Part shown: positions 35,193-42,468 of the stretch, piece after piece
How the letters are laid out: the number at the start of each line of letters is the position of its first letter
Position numbering within the stretch: position 1 is the stretch's first letter
Assembly (NCBI RefSeq): GCF_002814095.1
Contig: NZ_CP021913.1
Span: 682,001 to 746,000, forward strand
DNA length: 64,000 nt
Direction: 5' to 3'
From: Sagittula sp. P11
GTDB lineage: Bacteria; Pseudomonadota; Alphaproteobacteria; Rhodobacterales; Rhodobacteraceae
Made by a program: the position numbers and the translations under genes
Notes under the pieces: generated by a model
Database searches by the model: none
What the model saw: only the letters and a program-made list of their open reading frames with translations
Told to the model about the DNA's origin: nothing

Positions 35193-36850
35193 GCCGCACC
35201 TCCACCCATCATTTCACCCAGCGGAATGCCGGCCCCGGCGAGCTTCTGGGCGATCTCGCTGCCCTGGGACGCCGCGGCCATTCCCTGGGCTGCCTGCTCC
35301 TGCTGCGCGCGCGCCTGGCGGGCCTGCATCGCGACCTCGCGGGGCACCAGAAGCTTCTGGGGCAGCGTAGTGTTGGCGTCGTGCAGGACCTCGGCGTAGT
35401 CGTCGGCGCTCAGCCGATCGAGCACCTCGGGCTTGAACTGAGACAGCGCCGTCAGATCCCCCACGAAAGTCCGCGCGGCCTGCGCCTCCGATGCCCGCAA
35501 CGCCATTGTGGCAGCGCTGGTATAGCTGACCTGCATCGGTATTCCGCTCGGCGTACCTTGGGGCGGCGGGGGGATCTGGCCGGCCCGCCAAAGCATCCGG
35601 AACCGCCGCTCGAACTTCCGAGCCGCGTACTCCTCCATGATCCGGTCGGCGTGTGGAGCCCAGTTGCGCAAGCGCGCCTCCTCGATCACGCGGTTTTCAT
35701 CGTCGGAGATCCCGGTGCGGCCCGCCAAGGACATGACGGAGTAGTAGAAAGCCTCTTTCACGTCCTCGAGGGCAGCGCGCTTCTCTTCGAGGGTCAGGCC
35801 GATGTTGCCGTTGAAATCCTCCGTCCGGATCATCGGGTTGCCCTGCATGTTGACAGCGCCGTAGATCACGCTTCCCGGCCGCCAAACGCCATTGAGCGGA
35901 ACGACTTCACGGTCGGGAGCCAGCTTGACCGGATCTGCTGCGCGCTGTGCCGCCCGCAACGTCGCTTCGTCCATCAGGTTCAGCTTGCGCGCCGATGGCA
36001 GGGCCACGAACCCCGGCCCGATGCCGTAGGGCATGTCGCTGTCCACGTCCCACCTCGGATAGTAGAACGGCATCTCGTCATAGCCCTTTTCCGACAGCAG
36101 AGTGTCCTCCACCTCGCTGACGGTGAACGACTTCCACCGCTTACCCTTCACGCCGAACATGCCGGGCCGATAGTCGAAATTCTCGACGATGTGGCGGAAG
36201 TAGGCGTGCTGTGTGGTGTCGCCCTTCTCGGCGAGATCCGCGACCTTGGCCGGCACCTTGCCCCTGAATGCCTTCACCGCCTGCCTCGGTGCCAGCATGT
36301 AACGCCGGATCACCTCGACCACGAAACCGCCCTCGTCGATGTCGACCACGACTTGCGCGATACTGATGGTCACATCCCGAAACCGCCGTTTGTCGAGGTC
36401 AAGCTCGTCGTAACATGCCGCGTTTCCGAACACCGCAAGGTCGGCATAAGCCTGGTAGCTCTGCGGATAGAAGGATGACATGGACGGGCTGAAACTGCGG
36501 TGCACTTTCGCCGCGCAAAGGTCCATCCAGTCGGCCATCGGCGCCCAGTTGTTTAGGTCCTCGTCGGGCGTAGTGAACCCGCCCCAGCGCGTGGCCGGGT
36601 TCGTGATGCCGGCGTAGATGCCAGCCGCAAAATGCCCATGCGCGATGATCGGCCCGCTGTTGAGCGGCTTGGAGAGATCTCGGACAGAGGCCGTGGAGAG
36701 GTTGAACCCGCCCCGCTGAGGCCGGATCAGGCGGGCCATATCCTCCCAGTCTTCCTCGAACTTCGCGCGCGTGGTTTTCAGCTCCTGCCAGCGTTGTTGG
36801 GTTTCCTTCGCCTGGTCGGAACCGGGCATCACCATGTCAGCGTGTTTCAC
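35189..36850 (-). CDS. Portal (head-tail connector) protein
   Basis: A 553-residue T7 gp8-like connector. WQELKTTRAKFEEDWEDMAR, HFAAGIYAGITNPATRWGGF and MDEATLRAAQRAADPVKLAP are conserved-type segments of the Head-tail_con family, and the C-terminus is Gln/Ala-rich helical. It forms the dodecameric ring for DNA packaging. GTG 36850 overlaps the upstream stop; ATG 36835 is an alternative start. Confidence 0.9.
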   Translation of the reverse strand: MKHADMVMPGSDQAKETQQRWQELKTTRAKFEEDWEDMARLIRPQRGGFNLSTASVRDLSKPLNSGPIIAHGHFAAGIYAGITNPATRWGGFTTPDEDLNNWAPMADWMDLCAAKVHRSFSPSMSSFYPQSYQAYADLAVFGNAACYDELDLDKRRFRDVTISIAQVVVDIDEGGFVVEVIRRYMLAPRQAVKAFRGKVPAKVADLAEKGDTTQHAYFRHIVENFDYRPGMFGVKGKRWKSFTVSEVEDTLLSEKGYDEMPFYYPRWDVDSDMPYGIGPGFVALPSARKLNLMDEATLRAAQRAADPVKLAPDREVVPLNGVWRPGSVIYGAVNMQGNPMIRTEDFNGNIGLTLEEKRAALEDVKEAFYYSVMSLAGRTGISDDENRVIEEARLRNWAPHADRIMEEYAARKFERRFRMLWRAGQIPPPPQGTPSGIPMQVSYTSAATMALRASEAQAARTFVGDLTALSQFKPEVLDRLSADDYAEVLHDANTTLPQKLLVPREVAMQARQARAQQEQAAQGMAAASQGSEIAQKLAGAGIPLGEMMGGGAA

Positions 36851-37044
36851 TGCGGCGCCCCCAGCTGCGAAGTCGCGCCGGACGGAATACCCAGGGGCGA
36901 GGTGAGGATGTTGGCGAGGGTGCCGCTACGCGCGCGCCTGTAGCGCGCCGCAATATCGGCCTGCTTGTTGGCGTCGGCACTTCGCGGGGCGGCAAGGATC
37001 TGCGGCGCCACCTTCGGAGTTTCAATTTTCGGCGTATTGCACAT
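36847..37044 (-). CDS. Small phage protein upstream of the portal
   Basis: A 65-residue protein starting MCNTPKIETPKVAPQIL, with AGGAG a few bases upstream of ATG 37044. The open frame continues upstream but that part lies within the GNAT-like gene. Similar short MC-starting proteins occur just before portals in related podophages. The function is unknown. Confidence 0.65.
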   Translation of the reverse strand: MCNTPKIETPKVAPQILAAPRSADANKQADIAARYRRARSGTLANILTSPLGIPSGATSQLGAPQ

Positions 37045-37552
37045 TGCTTTTCTCCTTTCTGCTCGTGGTCCATGAAAACTGGTGAAACACCGCGCGCCCA
37101 TCGGGACCAAACCCGGACAGCGTGGCCTCTTGAAGGAAGCCGCACCCCGTCAGAAAACGGGATGCGGTCGGATGGCCGGCCCATGACCGGGCCTCGATGC
37201 GCGTAATAGCCTGTTCGTCAGCCCACCCACCCAACGCGCTCCGGATCAGGACCGCCGCCTGCGCCAACTGGCGCCGCCACCGCTTATGCGAACGTGCCAG
37301 AAGCGCCGCCTGAGCCAGACCCACGCAGCCGGGCACACGCGCAACGGCCAAGACGGCGAACGGCGTGCCGGCCGCGCTGGTGAGAACCAACGACAGCGGG
37401 CAGTAGGGCTGCGCCTGGCGCCAGTCGGCCCACAGATCGAGGTGGTCGCAGGACCCGCCGCGCATCAGCATCGCCTCGCAGCGATCCTCCGGGTCGAGAT
37501 CCCTGAACACGGCCAACGCAGCGGCGTTTTCGAACGGGATGGGCTGGATCAT
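37022..37552 (-). CDS. GNAT-like internal virion protein (DUF2833/gp13-like)
   Basis: A 176-residue protein with the acetyltransferase-like pattern of DUF2833. LVLTSAAGTPFAVLAVARVP forms central strands, and EARSWAGHPTASRFLTGCGF resembles the C-terminal GNAT helix-strand. T7 gp13 is of this group and helps assemble the internal core. Enzymatic activity is not implied. Confidence 0.65.
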   Translation of the reverse strand: MIQPIPFENAAALAVFRDLDPEDRCEAMLMRGGSCDHLDLWADWRQAQPYCPLSLVLTSAAGTPFAVLAVARVPGCVGLAQAALLARSHKRWRRQLAQAAVLIRSALGGWADEQAITRIEARSWAGHPTASRFLTGCGFLQEATLSGFGPDGRAVFHQFSWTTSRKEKSNVQYAEN

Positions 37553-37761
37553 CAGGCGTTGCCCCTGACTGCGCAGGCGGTCAACCGCATCTGCGCCTTG
37601 AGCGACAGCCGGCGCATCAGCCGCAGCTCCGCATCACGGCGGAGAGCGGCACGCTGCTGCGCGCGCTTCTGATCTTCGGTCTGAAAGCCCGCCTTCATCT
37701 CGAAGAAACGGCCCCACATATCGGCCGCAGCCTGCGGGTTCAACGTAGGTACGCCGCCCAT
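37552..37761 (-). CDS. Small basic phage protein
   Basis: A 69-residue protein, Arg/Ala/Gln rich and mainly helical (EDQKRAQQRAALRRDAELRL). Its start overlaps the upstream stop (TGATG), as throughout this cluster, and its end touches the GNAT-like gene. No family is recognised. Confidence 0.6.
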   Translation of the reverse strand: MGGVPTLNPQAAADMWGRFFEMKAGFQTEDQKRAQQRAALRRDAELRLMRRLSLKAQMRLTACAVRGNA

Positions 37762-38381
37762 CAGACCGCCCCCCCCACTTCGACTACATGCCAGTCCTCA
37801 GCCAGCATGTCGGTCTGGTTTGCCAGCCAGCCGACGACCATCGAACCATCCGCCGCGCGCATGTCGATGTGCGGCAGCAGCTCGATCTCGCCGTGTGGAT
37901 CATCCACTTCGACAGCGCGCTTGGCTGCGGCATGGCCGCATTTGGCGTGCCGGGCCTCGAATGCCGACCCCGGCGTCAGGGCGATCCACATGCCCTTGCC
38001 GTTCCAACCCTTCCGGGCGACGGCCGCGCCATTCTTCATCGCACAGAGTGCAAGGCCGAAGTCAAAGCCCCGATCGGACAGCCGGACACCAGCGTCGGAC
38101 GCCTGATAGGTCTTTTCGAAGATGTCCGGCTTGCAGGGGTAATGCTCGCCCTGCACGCCGCGGATGATCCAGTCGCCGGGTGTGGCGTCCAGGGTGCCCT
38201 CCAGCGTGATGATCTTGAACTTGTGACCGTCGGACGCGACATGCGCCGCGTAATCATCGAAGCTCTTGAAGTGCTCCGACCAGGTCGGATGCTTGCCGGT
38301 GAACTCCAGCACGTCGGCCAGGTTGTCGCCGTTATACTGAATAGCCTCGATCTCGACGGGCTTTTTCGTGAAACGCCCCAT
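37761..38381 (-). CDS. Phage protein with C-terminal Tad2-like (DUF2829, anti-Thoeris) domain
   Basis: A 206-residue two-domain protein from ATG 38381, which overlaps the upstream stop. The N-terminal part (about 1-95) is the phage module KPVEIEAIQYNGDN ... GDWIIRGVQGEHYPCKPDIF, of unknown function. The C-terminal part (about 105-205) carries the DUF2829/Tad2 signatures FGLALCAMKNGAAVARKGWN, GKGMWIALTPG, MRAADGSMVVGW and NQTDMLAEDWHVVE. Tad2 of phage SPO1 and relatives binds the cyclic ADP-ribose-type signal of Thoeris and blocks that defence. The same activity here is inferred from motif identity; the fusion to the N-terminal module is unusual relative to single-domain Tad2. Confidence 0.82.
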   Translation of the reverse strand: MGRFTKKPVEIEAIQYNGDNLADVLEFTGKHPTWSEHFKSFDDYAAHVASDGHKFKIITLEGTLDATPGDWIIRGVQGEHYPCKPDIFEKTYQASDAGVRLSDRGFDFGLALCAMKNGAAVARKGWNGKGMWIALTPGSAFEARHAKCGHAAAKRAVEVDDPHGEIELLPHIDMRAADGSMVVGWLANQTDMLAEDWHVVEVGGAV

Positions 38382-38653
38382 CAGACCAGGCCCCGCACAT
38401 GGCGGCGGGCCTTGGACAGCCAGCCCCCCATCGCGTCGAACACCCCGGCCGTGGACTGGCACTTGAGCCCGGCGATCGCGACCGTGACGGTGCCGGATCG
38501 GTCCGTGACCTTCGCGCCCTCCTGGTCCTTGAGCCGGTCGAGCAGCTCAAGGCGCTGGCGCTCCGTGAACTCGCCCGCGAGCTGCGTTATTTGACGCAGC
38601 GCCTCCATATCCGGCCCCTTCTGGGCCGCCTTCGTCGTCGTCTTCCGTGCCAT
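38381..38653 (-). CDS. Small phage protein downstream of the terminase
   Basis: A 90-residue protein. A basic start (MARKTTTKAAQKG) precedes a helix (MEALRQITQLAGEFTERQRL) and a C-terminal IAGLKCQSTAGVFDAMGGWL. It is coupled by TGATG overlap to the Tad2-fusion gene. No family is recognised. Confidence 0.6.
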   Translation of the reverse strand: MARKTTTKAAQKGPDMEALRQITQLAGEFTERQRLELLDRLKDQEGAKVTDRSGTVTVAIAGLKCQSTAGVFDAMGGWLSKARRHVRGLV

Positions 38654-38654
38654 G

Positions 38655-38840
38655 TCAGTCTCCTTCTGGCTTCGGTTTCGGTGAAATCTTGGGAATGCGG
38701 GTCGGTCCCCACAGGATCAGCCGGCCAAGGGGGTCGAAACCGGCGAGCCGCGCACCATAGAGGCGCCTGAGCAGGTCCTGCTCGGCCAAGGCCGCATCCG
38801 TACGGGAAAGGGGCGCCGCCGCGCCGCTGAGTTGGCACAT
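38655..38840 (-). CDS. Very small phage protein after the terminase
   Basis: A 61-residue protein MCQLSGAAAPLSRTDAALAE... ending PKPKPEGD. ATG 38840 overlaps the terminase stop. LLRRLYGARLAGFDPLGRLI resembles short phage proteins with a winged or ribbon fold, but this is weak. The longer upstream open frame is terminase shadow. Confidence 0.55.
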   Translation of the reverse strand: MCQLSGAAAPLSRTDAALAEQDLLRRLYGARLAGFDPLGRLILWGPTRIPKISPKPKPEGD

Positions 38841-40594
38841 CACATCCCCCTCCCGTACGGATTGAGAACATCCCAGCCGGTCTGCAGCCCGCCACCCTGC
38901 GCGCCTATCGGCGGCCCGCCGTTGTGACCCATGTTGCCCCGCGACTGACGCCCGGGTCGCTTGTCGTCCGCATGTGCCGCGTAGGGCGACAGGCCGTCCC
39001 CGCGATGCTGCGACAACAGCAGATACTGCAGCCCGTCGTGCACGTTGGCCTCGGTAAAACTCTTGTCCGGAACCTTCCGCTTGTCGCCGGTCTTGTTGAC
39101 CTCTTCCGTCCAGACATACCGGGCCTCGAAACCGCGGATCAGGATGGGGCATCCGTGAGGGTCGATCAGCAGACCAGGCTCGCCACCGTCTAGCTCCGCC
39201 TCCAAGGCGGCACGCACAGCCTCCAGCCGCGGCTGCAAGCGGTTGGTGCCGATGCGCTGAGGGCGGATGTTGAAGCCCGCGGCCCGGCCGACCAGCATGT
39301 TCCAGGTATGGTTTTCGTCGGCCGCCTGGCTGGCGCCATGCTCACCGGCCATGTCCCCCCAGCCAGCCTCGATGCGCGCGCCGGGAAACCGCTCGTCGAT
39401 CAGATCTCGCAGCAACTGGCCGAACTTGACGGCCATCAGCCTCCGTTTCGGAAAGTGCAGCTCGGCCAGGATGCGCCAGCGGTAGAAACCGTGCATCTGC
39501 GCGATGACGGCGGCACCCTTGAAGCCTTGGTCGAGGCCGATCATCAGCGGCAGAGACGGCTCCCACGGGATCGGCCCGTCGCTGACGTGGATACGGCGGT
39601 TGAACTGTTCAGCGAACACCGGATCGCCAACCCGGAGGTATGTGACCTTGTTGTAGACCAGCTTTGCCGTGACGTCCGACTTGCCTGCGAGCTTGTTGCC
39701 GGTGATCTGGCGGGGATAGAAGCCCGGCCCGAGGTTGTGCAGGTTCTCACAGCCCGGCTCACCATAGCCCGGCTGGTTGTAGAAGTTGACCTTGATGGGC
39801 CGCACCGGCTGGGGTTCGCGCCCCTCTGCCCTCGCCGCCGCCTCCTCCTCGAGTTGCATCGCGGCGGTCATATCCGCCACCATCCGCTTGCGCTTTTGCT
39901 CGTCGTGGAAGGTCGTATAGGTCCAATCGTCCTCATCCGGCGCGTTGAAGACACACACGACCTGGCCATAGCTCTGCAGGTGCCGAGGCAGCCCCTTGAA
40001 GTGCCGGCGGGCCGGGTAGCGGTCGATCCGGCCCATGCCGATCGACAAGGTCTCGACCGGCACGGTGTCCGCCTCCTCGAGGTCGAGATCCGTAAACTCG
40101 GTGCCCTTGAGGCTCGCCATGATGTTGTCGCCGAACGCCATGAACTCGGCGGCGAACTCGATCACGCCGTGGTCATCCTCGAACCGGATCTTGTGCGTGA
40201 CGGGATCTCCGCGCCCCCCGGCCCATTCGCCCAGGTCTTTCGGGAACGTCTCGAGGTAGCTGGGGATCGTACCGGACCACAGTTGGCGGTAAGTCTCCCG
40301 CACGAACAGTACCTTGTAGCGCCGCACGCCGTCGATGGTCGACCGAGGCATCATGATCGCCCGGCGCAGTCGGGATTTCATGTTCGTGGTCGTCTTCCCG
40401 CTGCCGACCGGCCCTTGGATCGCAACGATGTCGCCGTCATCGAAATAGAACGCCTGGGCGATGGGACCCGGGAAGTCCAGCTGGCCCCTCGTCAACTCAT
40501 CAAGGGGGTTGACGGTCGCAAATTCCCCCTTCAGCTTGGCAACTGCCTCTTTCGCGTCCAGATCCTCCAGATCCTCGACGCTCTCACCCCGCAC
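38840..40594 (-). CDS. Terminase large subunit
   Basis: The ATP-driven DNA packaging motor and nuclease, 584 residues from GTG 40594; the frame is open to 40780, but GGAAGG lies just upstream of this GTG and ESVEDLEDLDAKEAVAK looks like a natural N-terminus. Walker A GPVGSGKT is at about 61-68. The acidic FTDLDLEEADTV fits Walker B with the catalytic Glu. The C-terminal nuclease part begins near MIGLDQGFKGAAVI, whose Asp is a likely metal ligand. It pairs with the small subunit gene 280 bases upstream. Confidence 0.88.
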   Translation of the reverse strand: MRGESVEDLEDLDAKEAVAKLKGEFATVNPLDELTRGQLDFPGPIAQAFYFDDGDIVAIQGPVGSGKTTTNMKSRLRRAIMMPRSTIDGVRRYKVLFVRETYRQLWSGTIPSYLETFPKDLGEWAGGRGDPVTHKIRFEDDHGVIEFAAEFMAFGDNIMASLKGTEFTDLDLEEADTVPVETLSIGMGRIDRYPARRHFKGLPRHLQSYGQVVCVFNAPDEDDWTYTTFHDEQKRKRMVADMTAAMQLEEEAAARAEGREPQPVRPIKVNFYNQPGYGEPGCENLHNLGPGFYPRQITGNKLAGKSDVTAKLVYNKVTYLRVGDPVFAEQFNRRIHVSDGPIPWEPSLPLMIGLDQGFKGAAVIAQMHGFYRWRILAELHFPKRRLMAVKFGQLLRDLIDERFPGARIEAGWGDMAGEHGASQAADENHTWNMLVGRAAGFNIRPQRIGTNRLQPRLEAVRAALEAELDGGEPGLLIDPHGCPILIRGFEARYVWTEEVNKTGDKRKVPDKSFTEANVHDGLQYLLLSQHRGDGLSPYAAHADDKRPGRQSRGNMGHNGGPPIGAQGGGLQTGWDVLNPYGRGM

Positions 40595-40876
40595 CCCTTC
40601 CCGGCCGTCGGCCGGGGCACGGCAAGGCACCCCCGCACCCCAACCGCCCAATCCAACAATCGCGCTCAATTTTCGGCCCTCCCGGTCTCGGAAACCCTGA
40701 ATGGGGTCGGAGCCAGGGGCACAGAGGCGGGGCCGCAGAGCCCCCCCCGGGGGGTCTGGGCCTCGCGGGCGCTCGAGCAATTGCCGCGCGCGACCCCGCA
40801 GGATGCGCGAGCCATGCCGCGCGCGAGCGGCGACTGATTTTTTATCAGTGCGCTGAGCGGAATTTCCCTAGCGTTT
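40595..40876. other. Gap between terminase subunit genes
   Basis: About 280 bases without a supported gene. It includes a GC-rich part (a run of eight C and GGGG) and, near 40841, short repeats around a TTTTTTATCAG stretch. The large terminase might instead start at 40780, which would fill most of this gap. Confidence 0.4.
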
Positions 40877-41536
40877 TCAATCGCTTGAATCATTCGTCCG
40901 ATCCTCGCTGTCCGCGTCGCCATTTTCGGCGCTGCTAACCTCTTGTTTTTGCTCGATTTCATAGGCGACGTCCGCAGGCACCATGTGGCCCAGCGATCTG
41001 GCGCGCGGCGTCACGTCTCGGGGCGCTGCCGGTGCCGCCTGCGGCATGATGATCTGAACGGCTGCGCGCTGTTCGCCTTCCGGCGCGGCCTTCGGCGTGC
41101 CGTAGGGCAGCAGCGCCTCCGATGCCCGCAGCGCGGCGGCGTAGCAGGTCATGAACGCTGACAGGCGTTGCTCCGGGCTGGCGGTCCGCGCCTTGCCGTC
41201 AACGTCCTTCGCCTCGTCGAACGCCCAAGCCAGCAGCCGCTCCGCCTGCGTCAAGGCGTGCATCATCACGCCCTCGCCGCTGGCCAACCCGGCGATCTCG
41301 GCCAGCTGCTCCTCCGGCATCCGGTATCCGCGCGCCGCCAGCCATTGCCGCAACTGGCTCGACCCCTTGCCCATCGCGCCCTTGGGGCGTCCGGGCTGGC
41401 CGGTGCCTGCCTCTTCCGGCGTCCTGCCGCCTTCGTCCGGGAGGAATGAAAGCTGCTCGCCGCTGGCGCGCACCTTGTCCAGCCGCCGCGCCGCTTCTGC
41501 GGCCTGCGCCTCGAATGTGTTGCGGGCTTTGGTCAT
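40877..41536 (-). CDS. Putative terminase small subunit
   Basis: A 219-residue protein. An N-terminal helical domain (ARNTFEAQAAEAARRLDKVR) precedes GQPGRPKGAMGKGSSQLRQW, a basic DNA-binding segment, a long helical body and a Glu/Asp-rich tail (AENGDADSEDRTND). Position directly upstream of the large subunit and size suit the packaging-site recognition subunit. The Shine-Dalgarno AAGGGGG precedes ATG 41536. It is the first gene of the leftward late transcript starting in the iteron-like region. Confidence 0.65.
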   Translation of the reverse strand: MTKARNTFEAQAAEAARRLDKVRASGEQLSFLPDEGGRTPEEAGTGQPGRPKGAMGKGSSQLRQWLAARGYRMPEEQLAEIAGLASGEGVMMHALTQAERLLAWAFDEAKDVDGKARTASPEQRLSAFMTCYAAALRASEALLPYGTPKAAPEGEQRAAVQIIMPQAAPAAPRDVTPRARSLGHMVPADVAYEIEQKQEVSSAENGDADSEDRTNDSSD

Positions 41537-41580
41537 CAAAAACCCCCTTTTTTATTGAATTTCAGTGACTTACCCGTCAC

Positions 41581-41848
41581 CCAAAACACCCAAAACACCA
41601 GTTTTGGCGCGTGTTTTGGGCTGCGTTTTGGCTTTTCTGTCAATCTTTTCAGTGACTTAATACCTATCCAAAACAGAAAAACAGAAAAACAGATACCGCC
41701 ACACGCGCGCGCGCAAGCGCATGTGCATGAGGGGGGCGCGATTTCGCGTTTTGGTGTTTTGGCTGGCGGGTAAGTGTTTGGGATGACTGGAAAAATTGCC
41801 AAAACATCGACCAAAACAGTCGGTCGCCCGTGTGTTTTGGTGTTTTGG
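41581..41848. repeat. Cluster of twelve GTTTTGG/CCAAAAC heptamers (iteron-like)
   Basis: CCAAAAC orientation: 41581, 41590, 41668, 41799, 41811. GTTTTGG orientation: 41601, 41613, 41625, 41748, 41756, 41834, 41842. Neighbouring copies are spaced 8, 9 or 12 bases apart, near one helical turn, so a protein could bind cooperatively. Most copies read GTGTTTTGG or CCAAAACAC. Confidence 0.85.
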
Positions 41849-42119
41849 CCCCTGACCCAATCGGCAGGCGTCACCCCTCGCGAAATCATGGCATGCCAAG
41901 GGGTGTGGGGCAAGCGGCCACCTGCGGCGCGCGGCAAGAGGTGGGCCATGATGACGCGGGCGAGCGGCGGCACAGATGCCGCCCAGGGCGCGGGCGTTGT
42001 CCTGGGCGTTGCCTGCCACCTGTAACAATTCGTGATGAATTGGGAAGTTTCGACCCCTTCACAATGGGAAGAAACGGCCCTATCTAGTGGGTCGGGGCGT
42101 AGCTGTGCCCACCGCTCAA

Positions 42120-42148
42120 GCCAGACCGAGCGGCCCACCTGAGACGAA
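42120..42148 (+). promoter_or_regulatory. Leader element copy 1 (GCCAGACCG ... CCTGAGAC)
   Basis: GCCAGACCG, 9 bases, then CCTGAGAC, followed by AAAGGAAAG and the ATG at 42160. The same pair of motifs with similar spacing precedes three other rightward positions, so it is a shared 5' leader signal. Confidence 0.6.
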
Positions 42149-42159
42149 AGGAAAGACCC

Positions 42160-42360
42160 ATGACCGACTATCGCCTGACCTTCGACCAGCTTGACCGGAT
42201 CGCCCGCGAACACGGCTGCGCCGGTGTCCTTTGCCACGGCAACAAAGCGGCCAGCCTGCGGGATCAGCTGGGCGAAGAGGACGGCCATTGCCGCATTCGC
42301 CGCCACCCGAAAACCGGCCTTTTCAGCCTCAACGATACACGCGAGGCGCTGGGTTACTGA
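42160..42360 (+). CDS. Small hypothetical protein of the rightward block
   Basis: A 66-residue protein, MTDYRLTFDQLDRIAREHGC..., predicted helical with Cys and His residues (HGCAGVLCHGNK, DGHCRIRRH). A strong ribosome site (AAAGGAAAG) precedes it and it ends in the first 111-bp leader repeat. No family is recognised. Confidence 0.65.
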   Translation: MTDYRLTFDQLDRIAREHGCAGVLCHGNKAASLRDQLGEEDGHCRIRRHPKTGLFSLNDTREALGY

Positions 42361-42468
42361 CGCATCGGTGAGGGGCGGCGCCGCCGCTCCCATCCCATGC
42401 GCCAGACCGGCACATGACCGCGCAAGCCAGACCGCGCGGGAAACCCGAGACCAAAGGAAAAGACCATG
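42358..42468 (+). repeat. 111-bp leader repeat, copy A (upstream of the ParB-like gene)
   Basis: Runs from the stop codon of the small gene to the next ATG. It matches 44215-44325 at a constant offset of 1857 with about five mismatches. It contains a GC hairpin (GGGGCGGC/GCCGCTCC at 42372-42390), GCCAGACCG at 42401 and 42426, CCCGAGAC and AAAGGAAAAG. Confidence 0.85.

Larger units (their letters stand above)
41537..42159. other. Divergent control/origin-like intergenic region
   Basis: 623 bases with no supported gene between leftward packaging genes and rightward early genes. It contains twelve GTTTTGG/CCAAAAC heptamers (41581-41848), a 12-bp direct repeat TTCAGTGACTTA at 41561-41572 and 41648-41659, an alternating purine-pyrimidine tract at about 41699-41727, and a leader element at 42120-42148. 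It is probably where both transcripts start and is a candidate replication origin. Confidence 0.6.

Noticed and set aside
40666-40962. 98-residue frame between terminase genes
   Set aside because: No ribosome site, low-complexity sequence and overlap with both terminase genes.
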